Of a stretch of 64,000 bases of DNA, positions 54,081 through 63,400 are shown piece by piece. Within the stretch, counting starts at the first letter, position 1. Each line of letters starts with the position of its first letter. Location of the stretch: NCBI RefSeq assembly GCF_002968635.1, contig NZ_PVBN01000005.1:248001-312000 (forward strand), read 5' to 3'. The translations under genes were made by a program, and so were the position numbers. The notes beneath the pieces are model-generated. The model did not search any database. It saw nothing but the letters and a program-made list of their open reading frames with translations, and was not told where the DNA came from. The DNA is from Neorhizobium alkalisoli. GTDB taxonomy: Bacteria > Pseudomonadota > Alphaproteobacteria > Rhizobiales > Rhizobiaceae.

Positions 54081-55706
54081 TTACGCCGACGGTCTCTGCT
54101 TTAGGCGGAAGCGCTGGATTTTGCCGGATTCGGTCTTCGGCAACGTGTCGGTGAAGACGATCGAGCGTGGATATTTGTAAGGAGCGATGACGTTCTTCAC
54201 GTGCTCCTGAAGGAGCCTGACCATGGCGTCGCAGACCTCGGAACCCGGGACGAGGACGACATGCGCCTCAACGATCATTCCACGCGCCTCGTCCGGCACG
54301 CCGATGACGGCACATTCCAGCACGGACTCGTGTTTCAGAAGAGCTGCCTCGACCTCGGGGCCTGCAATGTTGTAGCCCGCGGAAATGATCATATCGTCGG
54401 AACGGGCGGCGAAATGGAAATAGCCTTCTTCGTCTTCGATGAAGGAATCCCCGGTGATATTCCATCCGTTCCTGACATAGTCTCGCTGGCGTTCATCTGC
54501 CAGATAACGGCAGCCGATCGGGCCTTTGACGGCAAGCCGACCAATCGTACCCCGCGGCACCTCGTTCATGTCCTCGTCGACGACGATGGCCTCGTAACCC
54601 GTAAGCGGCTTGCCGGTGCAGGCCGGCTTGGCGTCACCCAGATGGTTGGAAATGAAGATGTGCAGCAATTCCGTCGCGCCGATACCGTCGAGAATGGGCT
54701 TGCCGGTCTTCTTCACCCATTCCTCGAAAACGGGCGCGGGCAGGGTTTCGCCGGCCGATACCGCGATGCGCAGCGAGGACAGATCGGCACCATTGTCCAT
54801 TGCCGCCAACATGGCGCGATAGGCAGTCGGTGCGGTGAAGCTGATGGTCGCCTTGTAGGTCTCGATGATTTCGATCATCTTCGGCGGCGTGGCCTGCTCC
54901 AGAAGCGTCGCGGCAGCGCCGAAGCGCAGAGGGAAAACGGCGAGCCCCCCGAGACCGAAGGTGAAGGCGAGCGGCGGCGAGCCGACGAACACGTCGTCCG
55001 GCGTCACGGCCAACACTTCCTTCGCATAGGCATCGGCGATGATCAGGATATCGCGGTGAAAATGCATCGTCGCCTTCGGGACACCGGTCGATCCGGAGGT
55101 GAAGCCCAGAAGCGCCACGTCATCGCGCCCCGTCTTCACCGCATCGTAGCGCACCGGTTTATTGAGTGCGGCCCGGTCGAGTTCGGCATCGTGGTTTGCC
55201 GTGCCGTCGAAGCCGATCACCTGCTTGAGGAATTTGCTTTCCTTGGCACAGGCGACCAGCTCATCCATCAGGCGGGTGTCGCAGAGCGCCATGGAGACTT
55301 CGGCCTTGTCGATGATCTTGGCGAGTTCGCCGGCGCGCAGCATCGGCATGGTGTTGACCACGACGGCACCGGCCTTGGTGGCCGCCAGCCAGCAGGCGAC
55401 CATGGCGGGATTGTTGGCCGAACGGATCAGCACGCGATTGCCGGGCTTCAGACCATAATCTTCGGTGAGCGCCAGAGCGATCCGGTTCGTCCAGTCGGAG
55501 AGTTCCTTGTAGGTGCGGCGGCGGCCGTTGCCGATCAGGGCCGTGTGATCCCCGAAACCTTTTTCCACCATGCGGTCGGTCAGTTCCACCGCCGCATTCA
55601 TCCATTCCGGATAATCGAAGGCCCCGAGTTTGATATCCGGCCACTGATCGAACGGCGGAAGATTATCACGGGCAAACGTGTCCCGATGGCCTGACGGTCC
55701 CAGCAT
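54081..55706 (-). CDS. Benzoate/2-aminobenzoate-CoA ligase-like AMP-forming enzyme
   Basis: 541 residues of the ANL superfamily: P-loop LGFTSGSTGVPKATMHFHRD, APTAYRAMLAAMD, GIGATELLHIFISN, AARSDDMIISAGYNIAGPEVE (hinge Asp and core) and catalytic Lys in LPKTESGKIQRFRL. GATELLHIF and the FPxFGAAA-like core resemble benzoate- and anthranilate-CoA ligases. Product would be an aryl-CoA. It heads a leftward operon with the ABC transporter, MarR and possibly glsA. No aryl-CoA-degrading enzyme is in the window. Confidence 0.8.
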   Translation of the reverse strand: MLGPSGHRDTFARDNLPPFDQWPDIKLGAFDYPEWMNAAVELTDRMVEKGFGDHTALIGNGRRRTYKELSDWTNRIALALTEDYGLKPGNRVLIRSANNPAMVACWLAATKAGAVVVNTMPMLRAGELAKIIDKAEVSMALCDTRLMDELVACAKESKFLKQVIGFDGTANHDAELDRAALNKPVRYDAVKTGRDDVALLGFTSGSTGVPKATMHFHRDILIIADAYAKEVLAVTPDDVFVGSPPLAFTFGLGGLAVFPLRFGAAATLLEQATPPKMIEIIETYKATISFTAPTAYRAMLAAMDNGADLSSLRIAVSAGETLPAPVFEEWVKKTGKPILDGIGATELLHIFISNHLGDAKPACTGKPLTGYEAIVVDEDMNEVPRGTIGRLAVKGPIGCRYLADERQRDYVRNGWNITGDSFIEDEEGYFHFAARSDDMIISAGYNIAGPEVEAALLKHESVLECAVIGVPDEARGMIVEAHVVLVPGSEVCDAMVRLLQEHVKNVIAPYKYPRSIVFTDTLPKTESGKIQRFRLKQRPSA

Positions 55707-55756
55707 TTTTCAGTTCCCAGATATTCTTATCGATGCGGCTTTTTGCCTTTTGTCCA

Positions 55757-55773
55757 GAAAAGCACTGCTTTTC
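55757..55773. promoter_or_regulatory. Perfect 17-bp palindrome between the CoA ligase and hydrolase genes
   Basis: GAAAAGCA, one base, TGCTTTTC: eight-base arms without mismatch, in the 194-base divergent gap (51 bases before the ligase start, 128 before the hydrolase start). Size and symmetry suit a MarR dimer, most simply the regulator at 48941-49453. Confidence 0.55.
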
Positions 55774-55900
55774 CTCAGTGGCAAGAGAGAAATTTTAAGT
55801 TTGTAATAATTTTCGCAGCCCTCCGTTGAGGGCTTCCAACGGATGAGCCGCGATGCCAGTATTCACGCCACTTCGACAGCTACCACGGGAGAAAACGACA

Positions 55901-56725
55901 ATGCGCCACCGGATCAGCGACTGGGACAATGCCTATGCCAACGGCATCAACATCCCGCAGGGCGATCGCTGGCCGACGGCATGGGTCGAACCGGCCCGGC
56001 ACTATCGCGAGGCTCTTTCCGCCCTCGGACGCGCCAAGCTTAACCTCCCCTACGGCGAACGCCCCCGCAACAGGTACGATCTGTTCCTGCCGCAGGACCA
56101 AGCCTCCGGCCTCGTCGTCTTCGTCCATGGCGGGTTCTGGATCGGACTCGACAACAGCTATTGGTCGCATTTTGCCCGGGGCTCGGTGGAACGGGGCTAC
56201 GCGGTCGCCATGCCGATGTACACCCTCGCCCCGGAAAGCCGGATCGCCGAAATCACGCTTGAGATCGGCAAGGCGATCGAGGCCGCCGCCAAGGAGGTGG
56301 AAGGGCCAATCCGGCTGATCGGCCATTCTGCCGGCGGACATCTGGTGACGCGGATGATCTCCTCCACCTCGCCCCTGCCAGACGCGGTGCGCGGGCGCAT
56401 CGTCAACGTCGTTTCTCTATCGGGCGTCCACGATCTGCGGCCCCTCCTGCAGACGAAAATGAACGAGAAACAGCGGATAGACCGGGAAGAAGCCTACCGG
56501 GAAAGCCCGGCGCTTCTCGAGCCAACACCTGGGGCGCGGGTAACCTGCTGGGTGGGAGCTGCCGAACGATCCGAATTCATCCGCCAGAACGCGCTGCTGG
56601 CCAACATCTGGAGGGGGCTTGGCGCCGAGACGGGCGCGGTGGAGGAACCCGACAAGCATCATTTCAACGTGCTGGACGGACTGGGAGACCCTAATCATCC
56701 GCTGGTGGATGCGCTGTTTTCCTAA
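55901..56725 (+). CDS. Alpha/beta hydrolase, kynurenine formamidase-like
   Basis: 274 residues. The oxyanion motif HGGFW (76-80) and nucleophile elbow GHSAGG (about 141-146) match the arylformamidase group of alpha/beta hydrolases; the C-terminus has the His-containing PDKHHFNVLDGL. Kynurenine formamidase yields kynurenine, whose downstream product is anthranilate, a plausible substrate of the divergent CoA ligase; this link is inferred. ATG 55901 lies nine bases after GGGAG. Its stop overlaps that of the convergent MarR-type gene by 4 nt. Confidence 0.8.
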   Translation: MRHRISDWDNAYANGINIPQGDRWPTAWVEPARHYREALSALGRAKLNLPYGERPRNRYDLFLPQDQASGLVVFVHGGFWIGLDNSYWSHFARGSVERGYAVAMPMYTLAPESRIAEITLEIGKAIEAAAKEVEGPIRLIGHSAGGHLVTRMISSTSPLPDAVRGRIVNVVSLSGVHDLRPLLQTKMNEKQRIDREEAYRESPALLEPTPGARVTCWVGAAERSEFIRQNALLANIWRGLGAETGAVEEPDKHHFNVLDGLGDPNHPLVDALFS

Positions 56726-57243
56726 AGGGATGCAGCAGCGCGAGCCGCCTGATCGTAGTGGCCGGAGAGCGCCCGCAGACGGGCTGCCACCTCGGAAAGC
56801 GATTCGGCGGAAACTTCTGTCGCAAGCACCGAGCGGACCAGAAGGCTCTCGCGCATCGCCTTGTAGCGGGCGCAGGCATCGGCGCCGGCTTCCGTCACCA
56901 TGACCAGCTTTTCCTTGCCGCGCCGTCCCGATTTTATGAGCTTCAGGCGCTCGAGCTTTTTCAGTGCATAGGTCACCACATGCGTGTCCTCGATGTTCAG
57001 AACGAGGGCGATATCGGCGAGCGTCTTCGGCTTGTTGCGGCTGTTGATATTGTGGAGCACCAGGATGTCGACTGGCGACAGGTCCGGCACGCCGGCTGCA
57101 GCCATGCAACGGATCATCCAGCGATTGAATGCGTGGTTCAGCATGATCATGCCGAACTCGATCTCGGAGAGAGAGGGCAATGCACCGCTCGCCAGGTGCC
57201 CGGAGGAAACGATCGGGCCGAAATTATCCTTTTCCGATGACAT
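56722..57243 (-). CDS. MarR-type winged-helix regulator of the TRAP operon
   Basis: 173 residues: LSEIEFGMIMLNHAFNRWMIR, then helix-turn-helix LADIALVLNIEDTHVVTYALKKLERLKLI and wing GRRGKEKLVMVTEAG. It lies 58 bases after dctP on the same strand and is probably the last gene of the dctQMP operon. A palindrome in front of dctQ (60393-60407) is a candidate site. ATG 57243 is preferred; the frame upstream is not conserved-looking. Confidence 0.88.
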   Translation of the reverse strand: MSSEKDNFGPIVSSGHLASGALPSLSEIEFGMIMLNHAFNRWMIRCMAAAGVPDLSPVDILVLHNINSRNKPKTLADIALVLNIEDTHVVTYALKKLERLKLIKSGRRGKEKLVMVTEAGADACARYKAMRESLLVRSVLATEVSAESLSEVAARLRALSGHYDQAARAAASL

Positions 57244-57301
57244 GGCTTCTCTTCCCGGGAATGAAGGCGCCGGCGGCGGGATGCCGGCGGCGCCTCTCAA
57301 A

Positions 57302-58291
57302 TCACATCTTCTTGTAGGCGTCCAGAATAGCGGCACCGTCGGCACCGGCTTTCTTCAACCAGTCTTCCGTCAACTTGGCGCCGACGTCGCCAAGACCCTT
57401 CTTCAGATCGGCGCTGGGTTCCACGACCTGCATACCGTTCTTCTTAAGGGTCTCCATGTAGGCAGCGGTCTTTTCGGCGCCCAAGCCCCAGCCGCGGGTT
57501 TCCGCGGCAGCGGCAGCATCCGTGACGGCTTTCTGGACGGCAGGATCGAGAGCGGCAAAGGCCGTCTTGTTGACGAAGACGACGTTCTTCGGGATCCAGG
57601 CCTGGGTGTCGTAGTAGTGCGTCAGCGACTCCCAGATCTTGGAATCGACCCCGGTAGCGCTCGACGTCATCAGGCCGTTGACTACGCCGGTCGCGAGCGC
57701 CTGAGGCAGCTCGGCCGCCTGCACCGTGACCGGCTGGGCACCGACAAGCTCGGCGATACGGGATGTGCCGACATTATAGGCCCGCCATTTCAGGCCCTTG
57801 AGGTCCGCGACGCTGTTGACGTCCTTCTTGGTGAAGATGCCCTGCGGCGGCCACGGCGTGGTGTAAAGCAGCTTCAACCCCTGGGCATCCAGCGCCTTTT
57901 CGATCGCGGGCCGGGAGGCCGTCCACAGCTTCTTCGACTGGTCGAAGCTGGTCGCCAGGAACGGCACCACGTCGATCCCGAAGACCGGGTTTTCATTCTC
58001 ATGCAGCGAGATCAGCACCTCGCCGGCCTGGGCCTGGCCAGTCTGCACAGCGCGCTTGATGTCCGGCGCCTTGAAGAGCGAAGCGTTTGGATGAATGTTG
58101 ATCTTCAACGCGCCTTTGGTCGCGGCATCCACGTCGGATGCGAACTGGCTGAGGTTCTGGACGTGGTAGTTTGCGGGCGGATAGGCCGAAGGCAGAACCC
58201 ATGCGGTCTGCGCCAGTGCCGAGCCTGCGGCGGCAATCAGCGCCGCACCCGCAAGACCCGAGCAAATGAGGTTCGAAAGCAAGCGTTTCAT
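57302..58291 (-). CDS. TRAP transporter solute-binding protein DctP
   Basis: 329 residues with signal peptide ending AAGSALAQ. DctP-family marks are LPSAYPPANYHVQNLSQFASDV, GALKINIHPNASLFKAPDIKRAV (dicarboxylate-binding region), LKGLKWRAYNVGTSRIAEL and GLMTSSATGVDSKIWESLTHY. It captures an organic acid for DctQM. The adjoining hydantoinase gene hints at a cyclic amide or 5-oxoproline-like ligand; not proven. ATG follows GAAGGGAACTGAC. Confidence 0.92.
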   Translation of the reverse strand: MKRLLSNLICSGLAGAALIAAAGSALAQTAWVLPSAYPPANYHVQNLSQFASDVDAATKGALKINIHPNASLFKAPDIKRAVQTGQAQAGEVLISLHENENPVFGIDVVPFLATSFDQSKKLWTASRPAIEKALDAQGLKLLYTTPWPPQGIFTKKDVNSVADLKGLKWRAYNVGTSRIAELVGAQPVTVQAAELPQALATGVVNGLMTSSATGVDSKIWESLTHYYDTQAWIPKNVVFVNKTAFAALDPAVQKAVTDAAAAAETRGWGLGAEKTAAYMETLKKNGMQVVEPSADLKKGLGDVGAKLTEDWLKKAGADGAAILDAYKKM

Positions 58292-58337
58292 GTCAGTTCC
58301 CTTCCTTTTTCTGTGAAGCTAATCTTTTTCTCTGAAG

Positions 58338-59651
58338 CTAACCCGGGAAAGCCATTTTCGGCAGGACCATCACGATATCCGGGAAGACCGTGATGATGGC
58401 GACGGTCGCCACGAGCAGGAAGAAGAAGGGCAGCGAAGCTTTCGCCACGGTCAAACTGTCTCGGCCGCTCATCGTCTGCAGCACGAAGAGGTTGAAGCCG
58501 ACCGGCGGGGAAACCTCCGCCATTTCGACGATCAGCACCAGAAAGATACCGAACCACACGAGGTCGAAGCCGGCTTGCTGGATCATCGGCAGAACGACGA
58601 CGGTGGTCAGCACGATCATCGAAAGGCCATCGAGAGCCGCGCCCAGCAGGATATACATGATGGTCAGAACCGCAATCAGCGCATAGGGGCTCAGATTGAA
58701 ACTATCGACCCAGTTCGCGAGTGCATTCGGGATGCCGGTATAGCCCATCGCGATCGACATGAAGCCGGCGCCCGTCAGGATCAGCATGATCATGCAAGTG
58801 AGCCGGGTCGCGCCCATGACGCTTTCCCAGAAAGATTTCCTGGTCAACGAACCGGACCACGCCGCGATCGCGAGCGACCCGAGCACGCCCCAGGCGGCGC
58901 ATTCGGTCGCCGTCGCCCAACCGAGAAGTAAGGTCGCGAAGACGAGGACGATCAGGAGCGTGACTGGAATGAGATTCGCCGATTCCCTGAGCTTCTCCCT
59001 GAAGCTCATTTTCGGAGGCGCGGGCGGGGTCTTGTCCGGATTGAGGAGCGACCAGACGATGATGTAACCGGAATAAAGCGCCATCACGATGAGGGCCGGC
59101 AGGAAACCCGCAAGGAAGATCTGGATGATCGAGACGTTTGCCGCAACCGCATAGACCACCATCGTGATCGACGGCGGGATGAGGATACCGAGCGTGCCAG
59201 CGCCTGCAAGCGAGCCCAGGCTTACCATCTCGTCGTAGCCGCGCTTCTTCAGTTCCGGCAGGGCGATCTTGGCGATCATCGCGGTCGTGGCGGCCGACGA
59301 TCCGGAGATCGAACCAAAAAGGCCGCAACCAAGGATATTCACATGCATCAGGCGGCCCGGCAGCCAGCCGAGCCAGGGCGACAAGCCGCGGAACATCTCT
59401 TCCGACAATCGGGTTCGGAACAGGATCTCTCCCATCCAGACGAAGAGCGGCAGAGCCGCAAGCGACCAGGAGGCGCCGCCGCTCCAGGAATTCGTGGCGA
59501 GCACCGCGCCGACCGGAATGCCCGGCACGAACAGCATGGCGATGAAGCCGCAGATCAATAGGGAGATGCCGATCCACACGCCGCCGGCGAGCAGTGCCAG
59601 CAGCGCAAGAAGGACCACACCGGCTATTTCAACGAGTTCGATTGTCCCCAT
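58338..59651 (-). CDS. TRAP transporter large permease DctM
   Basis: 437 residues, about 12 membrane helices; family motifs are FVPGIPVGAVLATNSWSGG, CGLFGSISGSSAATTAMIAKIALPEL, GAGTLGILIPPSITMVVY and a closing FPDIVMVLPKMAFPG. It forms the sodium-coupled transport channel with DctQ. Start is 4 bases after the dctQ stop. Confidence 0.95.
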   Translation of the reverse strand: MGTIELVEIAGVVLLALLALLAGGVWIGISLLICGFIAMLFVPGIPVGAVLATNSWSGGASWSLAALPLFVWMGEILFRTRLSEEMFRGLSPWLGWLPGRLMHVNILGCGLFGSISGSSAATTAMIAKIALPELKKRGYDEMVSLGSLAGAGTLGILIPPSITMVVYAVAANVSIIQIFLAGFLPALIVMALYSGYIIVWSLLNPDKTPPAPPKMSFREKLRESANLIPVTLLIVLVFATLLLGWATATECAAWGVLGSLAIAAWSGSLTRKSFWESVMGATRLTCMIMLILTGAGFMSIAMGYTGIPNALANWVDSFNLSPYALIAVLTIMYILLGAALDGLSMIVLTTVVVLPMIQQAGFDLVWFGIFLVLIVEMAEVSPPVGFNLFVLQTMSGRDSLTVAKASLPFFFLLVATVAIITVFPDIVMVLPKMAFPG

Positions 59652-59655
59652 CGGC

Positions 59656-60240
59656 TCAGGCCCCGCTCTGCATGGCGCGTTCGATGACTTCCTCAGCGGT
59701 GACCGGTTCCGGCTTCTCGTAGCGCGGCGATCCGCCGAACAGGACGTGCAAAAGCTCGTCGACGAATGCGATCGCCAGGATGATCAGTCCGCCGCAGAAA
59801 CCAAGCTGCGGGATCCAAAGCGGCACGGCGATCACGCCCTGCGACAGGTCGTTGAACCGGAAGGAGGTGCGCGTCATGTCGAAGGCGAACCAGGCAAAAT
59901 AAGTTGCGGCTACCGTCCCGATCGCCAATGCAGTAGCCTCCATCGCCTGCCTTGCCGGGCCGCTGATCCGCTCGATCAGCAGACCAACGCGGATCATTTC
60001 GCCGGAACGGAAGGTATGGGCGAGACCCAGGAAGGCGCTTGCGGCCATGCACCAGGAGGCGAAATCGTCGCCTGAAGGCACGTCGATATCGAGCGGCCGG
60101 CCGGCGGAGAGCGCCAGCATGAGCAGGAAAATGGCGACCAGGAACAGCCCGGCCAACCAGCCGGAAACCAGATAGAGCCCATCGAGGATTTTGCGCAGCC
60201 AATCCGGCAATACGCTATGGCGCGGATCAACGGAGGACAT
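59656..60240 (-). CDS. TRAP transporter small permease DctQ
   Basis: 194 residues with four membrane helices (GLYLVSGWLAGLFLVAIFLL; WCMAASAFLGLAHTFRSGEM; ALAIGTVAATYFAWFAFDM; PQLGFCGGLIILAIAFVDEL). First gene of the TRAP operon. ATG 60240 follows GGAGGATACCGC, so the longer in-frame start at 60261 is disfavoured. Confidence 0.92.
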   Translation of the reverse strand: MSSVDPRHSVLPDWLRKILDGLYLVSGWLAGLFLVAIFLLMLALSAGRPLDIDVPSGDDFASWCMAASAFLGLAHTFRSGEMIRVGLLIERISGPARQAMEATALAIGTVAATYFAWFAFDMTRTSFRFNDLSQGVIAVPLWIPQLGFCGGLIILAIAFVDELLHVLFGGSPRYEKPEPVTAEEVIERAMQSGA

Positions 60241-60392
60241 GCGGTATCCTCCCGCAAACACGGCAAATGATCATGGTCGGCTCCCCTCGGTTGCCGTTAT
60301 TCGGGCGAAGCTCTTTGCGGCTCCTTGCCCTTTCTGAAGGCATGATGCTTCAAGAGGCAAATTGCTGTCAACTAATCATTGACGTTTTATCG

Positions 60393-60407
60393 ACGAAATG
60401 TTTTCGT
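60393..60407. promoter_or_regulatory. Palindrome in the divergent dctQ/oxoprolinase promoter region
   Basis: ACGAAA, three bases, TTTCGT in the 201-base gap between dctQ and the hydantoinase gene. On the minus strand TTGACA lies nearby, with its first base near 60373, as a possible -35 for dctQ. The palindrome could be the operator of the MarR-type regulator encoded at the end of the TRAP operon. Confidence 0.4.
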
Positions 60408-60441
60408 TAGTGCAAAGCAGCTTGGAACAAGGGCGCGGAAG

Positions 60442-63400
60442 ATGACGACGGGCAAATGGGACTTCTGGATCGATCGCGGCGGCACCTTTACCGATATCGT
60501 CGGCAGGAAACCGGACGGAACACTCATCGCGCACAAAGTCCTTTCCGAAAATCCCGAAGCCTATCGCGATGCCGCGGTACAGGGAATTCGTGAACTGCTG
60601 AGCGCTCCCGCCGGGCAGGCGATCCCTTCCGAACTGATCGGCGCCGTAAAGATGGGTACGACGGTTGCCACCAACGCGCTACTGGAACGGAAAGGCGAAA
60701 AGACGCTCCTCGTCACCACGCGCGGTTTCCGCGATGCCCTTGCGATCGGCTACCAGGCTCGCGCCGATATCTTTGCGAAGAAGATCATCAAACCGGAATT
60801 GCTGTACCGGGCGGTTGTCGAGGTGGACGAGCGCGTGCATGCCGACGGGACCGTCGAGGCCACCCCTGACGAAACCGCAATCCGATCGGCCCTGCAGAAG
60901 CACTTCGAGGACGGTTTCCGCGCCGTCGCCATCGTCTTTATGCATGCCTATCGTTACCCGGCTCATGAACAGCTGGCGGCGAAAGTCGCCCGCGAGATCG
61001 GCTTCACTCAGGTTTCGGTCAGCCACGAAGTTTCGCCGTTGATCAAATTGGTCGGCCGCGGCGATACAACGGTTGTCGATGCCTATCTCTCGCCGATCCT
61101 GCGCCGCTATGTGGATCAGGTCGCTACCGAACTCGGTGCAGACGGCGAAGACGGCCCGCAGCTCATGTTCATGCAGTCCTCGGGCGGGCTTACCGCCGCC
61201 CGGCTCTTCCAGGGCAAGGATGCTATCCTCTCGGGTCCCGCAGGCGGGGTGGTCGGCGCGGTCGAAACTTCTCGCCTGGCAGGCTTCGAGCGGATGATCG
61301 GCTTCGACATGGGCGGTACGTCCACCGACGTTTCCCACTACGACGGCGAGCTGGAACGTTCCTTCGAGACCGAGGTGGCCGGGGTGCGGATGCGCGCGCC
61401 GATGATGTCGATCCATACGGTCGCTGCCGGCGGTGGTTCGATCCTGCATTTCGAAAACGGGCGGTTCCGCGTGGGGCCGGATTCGGCCGGCGCAAATCCC
61501 GGCCCGAAGGCCTATCGACGCGGCGGGCCGCTAACCGTCACCGACGCCAATGTGATGCTTGGAAAACTGTCGCCGGACCTGTTTCCCAAGATCTTCGGTC
61601 GGAACCGCGACCAGCCGCTCGACGCGGTTGCCGTACGCGCCGCGTTCGAGGGGATGGCGAAGGTCATCGGTGACGGTCGCTCTCCCGAAGAGGTGGCCGA
61701 CGGCTTCCTCGCCATCGCGGTCGAGAACATGGCCAATGCGGTCAAGAAGATCAGTGTCCAGCGCGGCTACGATGTGACCCATTACGTGCTGACCTGCTTC
61801 GGCGGTGCCGGCGGCCAGCATGCCTGCCTGACGGCAGATGCGCTCGGCATCTCGACTGTGCTGATCCACCCGTTCTCGGGCATTCTCTCGGCCTACGGAA
61901 TGGGGCTCGCCGATATCAGAGCCACCCGCCAGCGCACGGTTTCCGAAGAGCTTGCGGCGGCGCTCAAAGCGCTCGGCCCGATCCGCGACGAGCTGACGGT
62001 TAGCGTGGTCGAGGAAATGGCAAGCCAGGGCGTTTCCGGAGCCGGGGTAACAGTGCTGCACCGCGCCCACCTGCGCTACCAGGGTACGGATACGACTTTG
62101 CCTGTAACTCTCGGCGGCGCGGCCGATATGACAGCTAGTTTCGAGACGGCGCACAAGAAGCAATTCGGCTTCATCTTTGAGAACCGCGAGATCATCTTCG
62201 AAGCCTACGAAGTCGAGGCGATCGGCGGCGGCGCGGATTCCGCCGAACTGGAATTCTCGCTCGACAGCTCTGCTCCGGTGGCGTCGCAGGAGACAAAATT
62301 CTTCTCCGGCGGCGCATGGCGGGACGCCCCGGTCTATCGTCGCGCCGACATCCGGCCGGGCTCGCGCGCCAACGGTCCGTGCCTGATCGTCGAGCCGCAC
62401 CAGACGATCGTCGTCGAGGATGGCTGGGCCTTTGAGATCACCAAATTGAATCACGTCGTGCTGACGCGCATCACCGCGCTTTCACGAGCAAGGCCGATCG
62501 GCACGCAGGCAGACCCTGTGCTGCTCGAAGTGTTCAACAATCTCTTCATGTCGATCGCCGAACAGATGGGCGTGACGCTGCAGAACACGGCGTCTTCGGT
62601 CAACATCAAGGAGCGGCTGGACTTCTCCTGCGCCGTTTTCGACGAGAACGGCGCGCTGGTGGCGAACGCCCCGCATATGCCGGTGCATCTGGGCTCCATG
62701 GACCGATCGGTCGAGACCGTGATTGCCACCAACAAGGGCAAGATCCGCCCCGGCGACGTTTTTGCACTGAACGCCCCCTATAACGGCGGTACGCACCTAC
62801 CGGATATCACTGTCGTGACGCCGGTCTTTGATCAAGAAGGCGAAAAGATCCTGTTCTATGTTGCCTCGCGCGGCCACCACGCCGATGTGGGAGGCACGGC
62901 ACCGGGGTCGATGACACCACTTGCGACGACGGTCGACGAGGAAGGCGTGCTGTTCGACAACGTGCTGCTCGTCGATCGCGGCCGGTTCGACGAGGCAGGC
63001 ATCACCAAGCTTCTCTCCGATCACCCCTACCCCGCCCGCAACGTGGCGCAGAACGTCGCCGACCTGCGCGCCCAGATCGCCGCCAACGAAAAGGGCGTGC
63101 ACGAGATGCGCAAGATGATCGCGCAGTTCGGGCTCGACGTCGTGCAGGCCTATATGGGCCATGTGCAGGACAATGCCGAAGAAAGCGTCCGCCGCGTTCT
63201 CGAGAAGCTGAACGACGCGGAATTCTCCTATCCGACCGACCAGGGCAGCGTCATCGAAGTGAAAATCACGGTCGACAAGGAAAAGCGCGAAGCGACCGTC
63301 GATTTCACCGGCACCAGCCCGCAGAAGAAGAACAACTTCAATGCGCCGGAACCGGTGACGCGCGCGGCCGTGCTCTATGTCTTCCGCGTCATGGTCGAAA

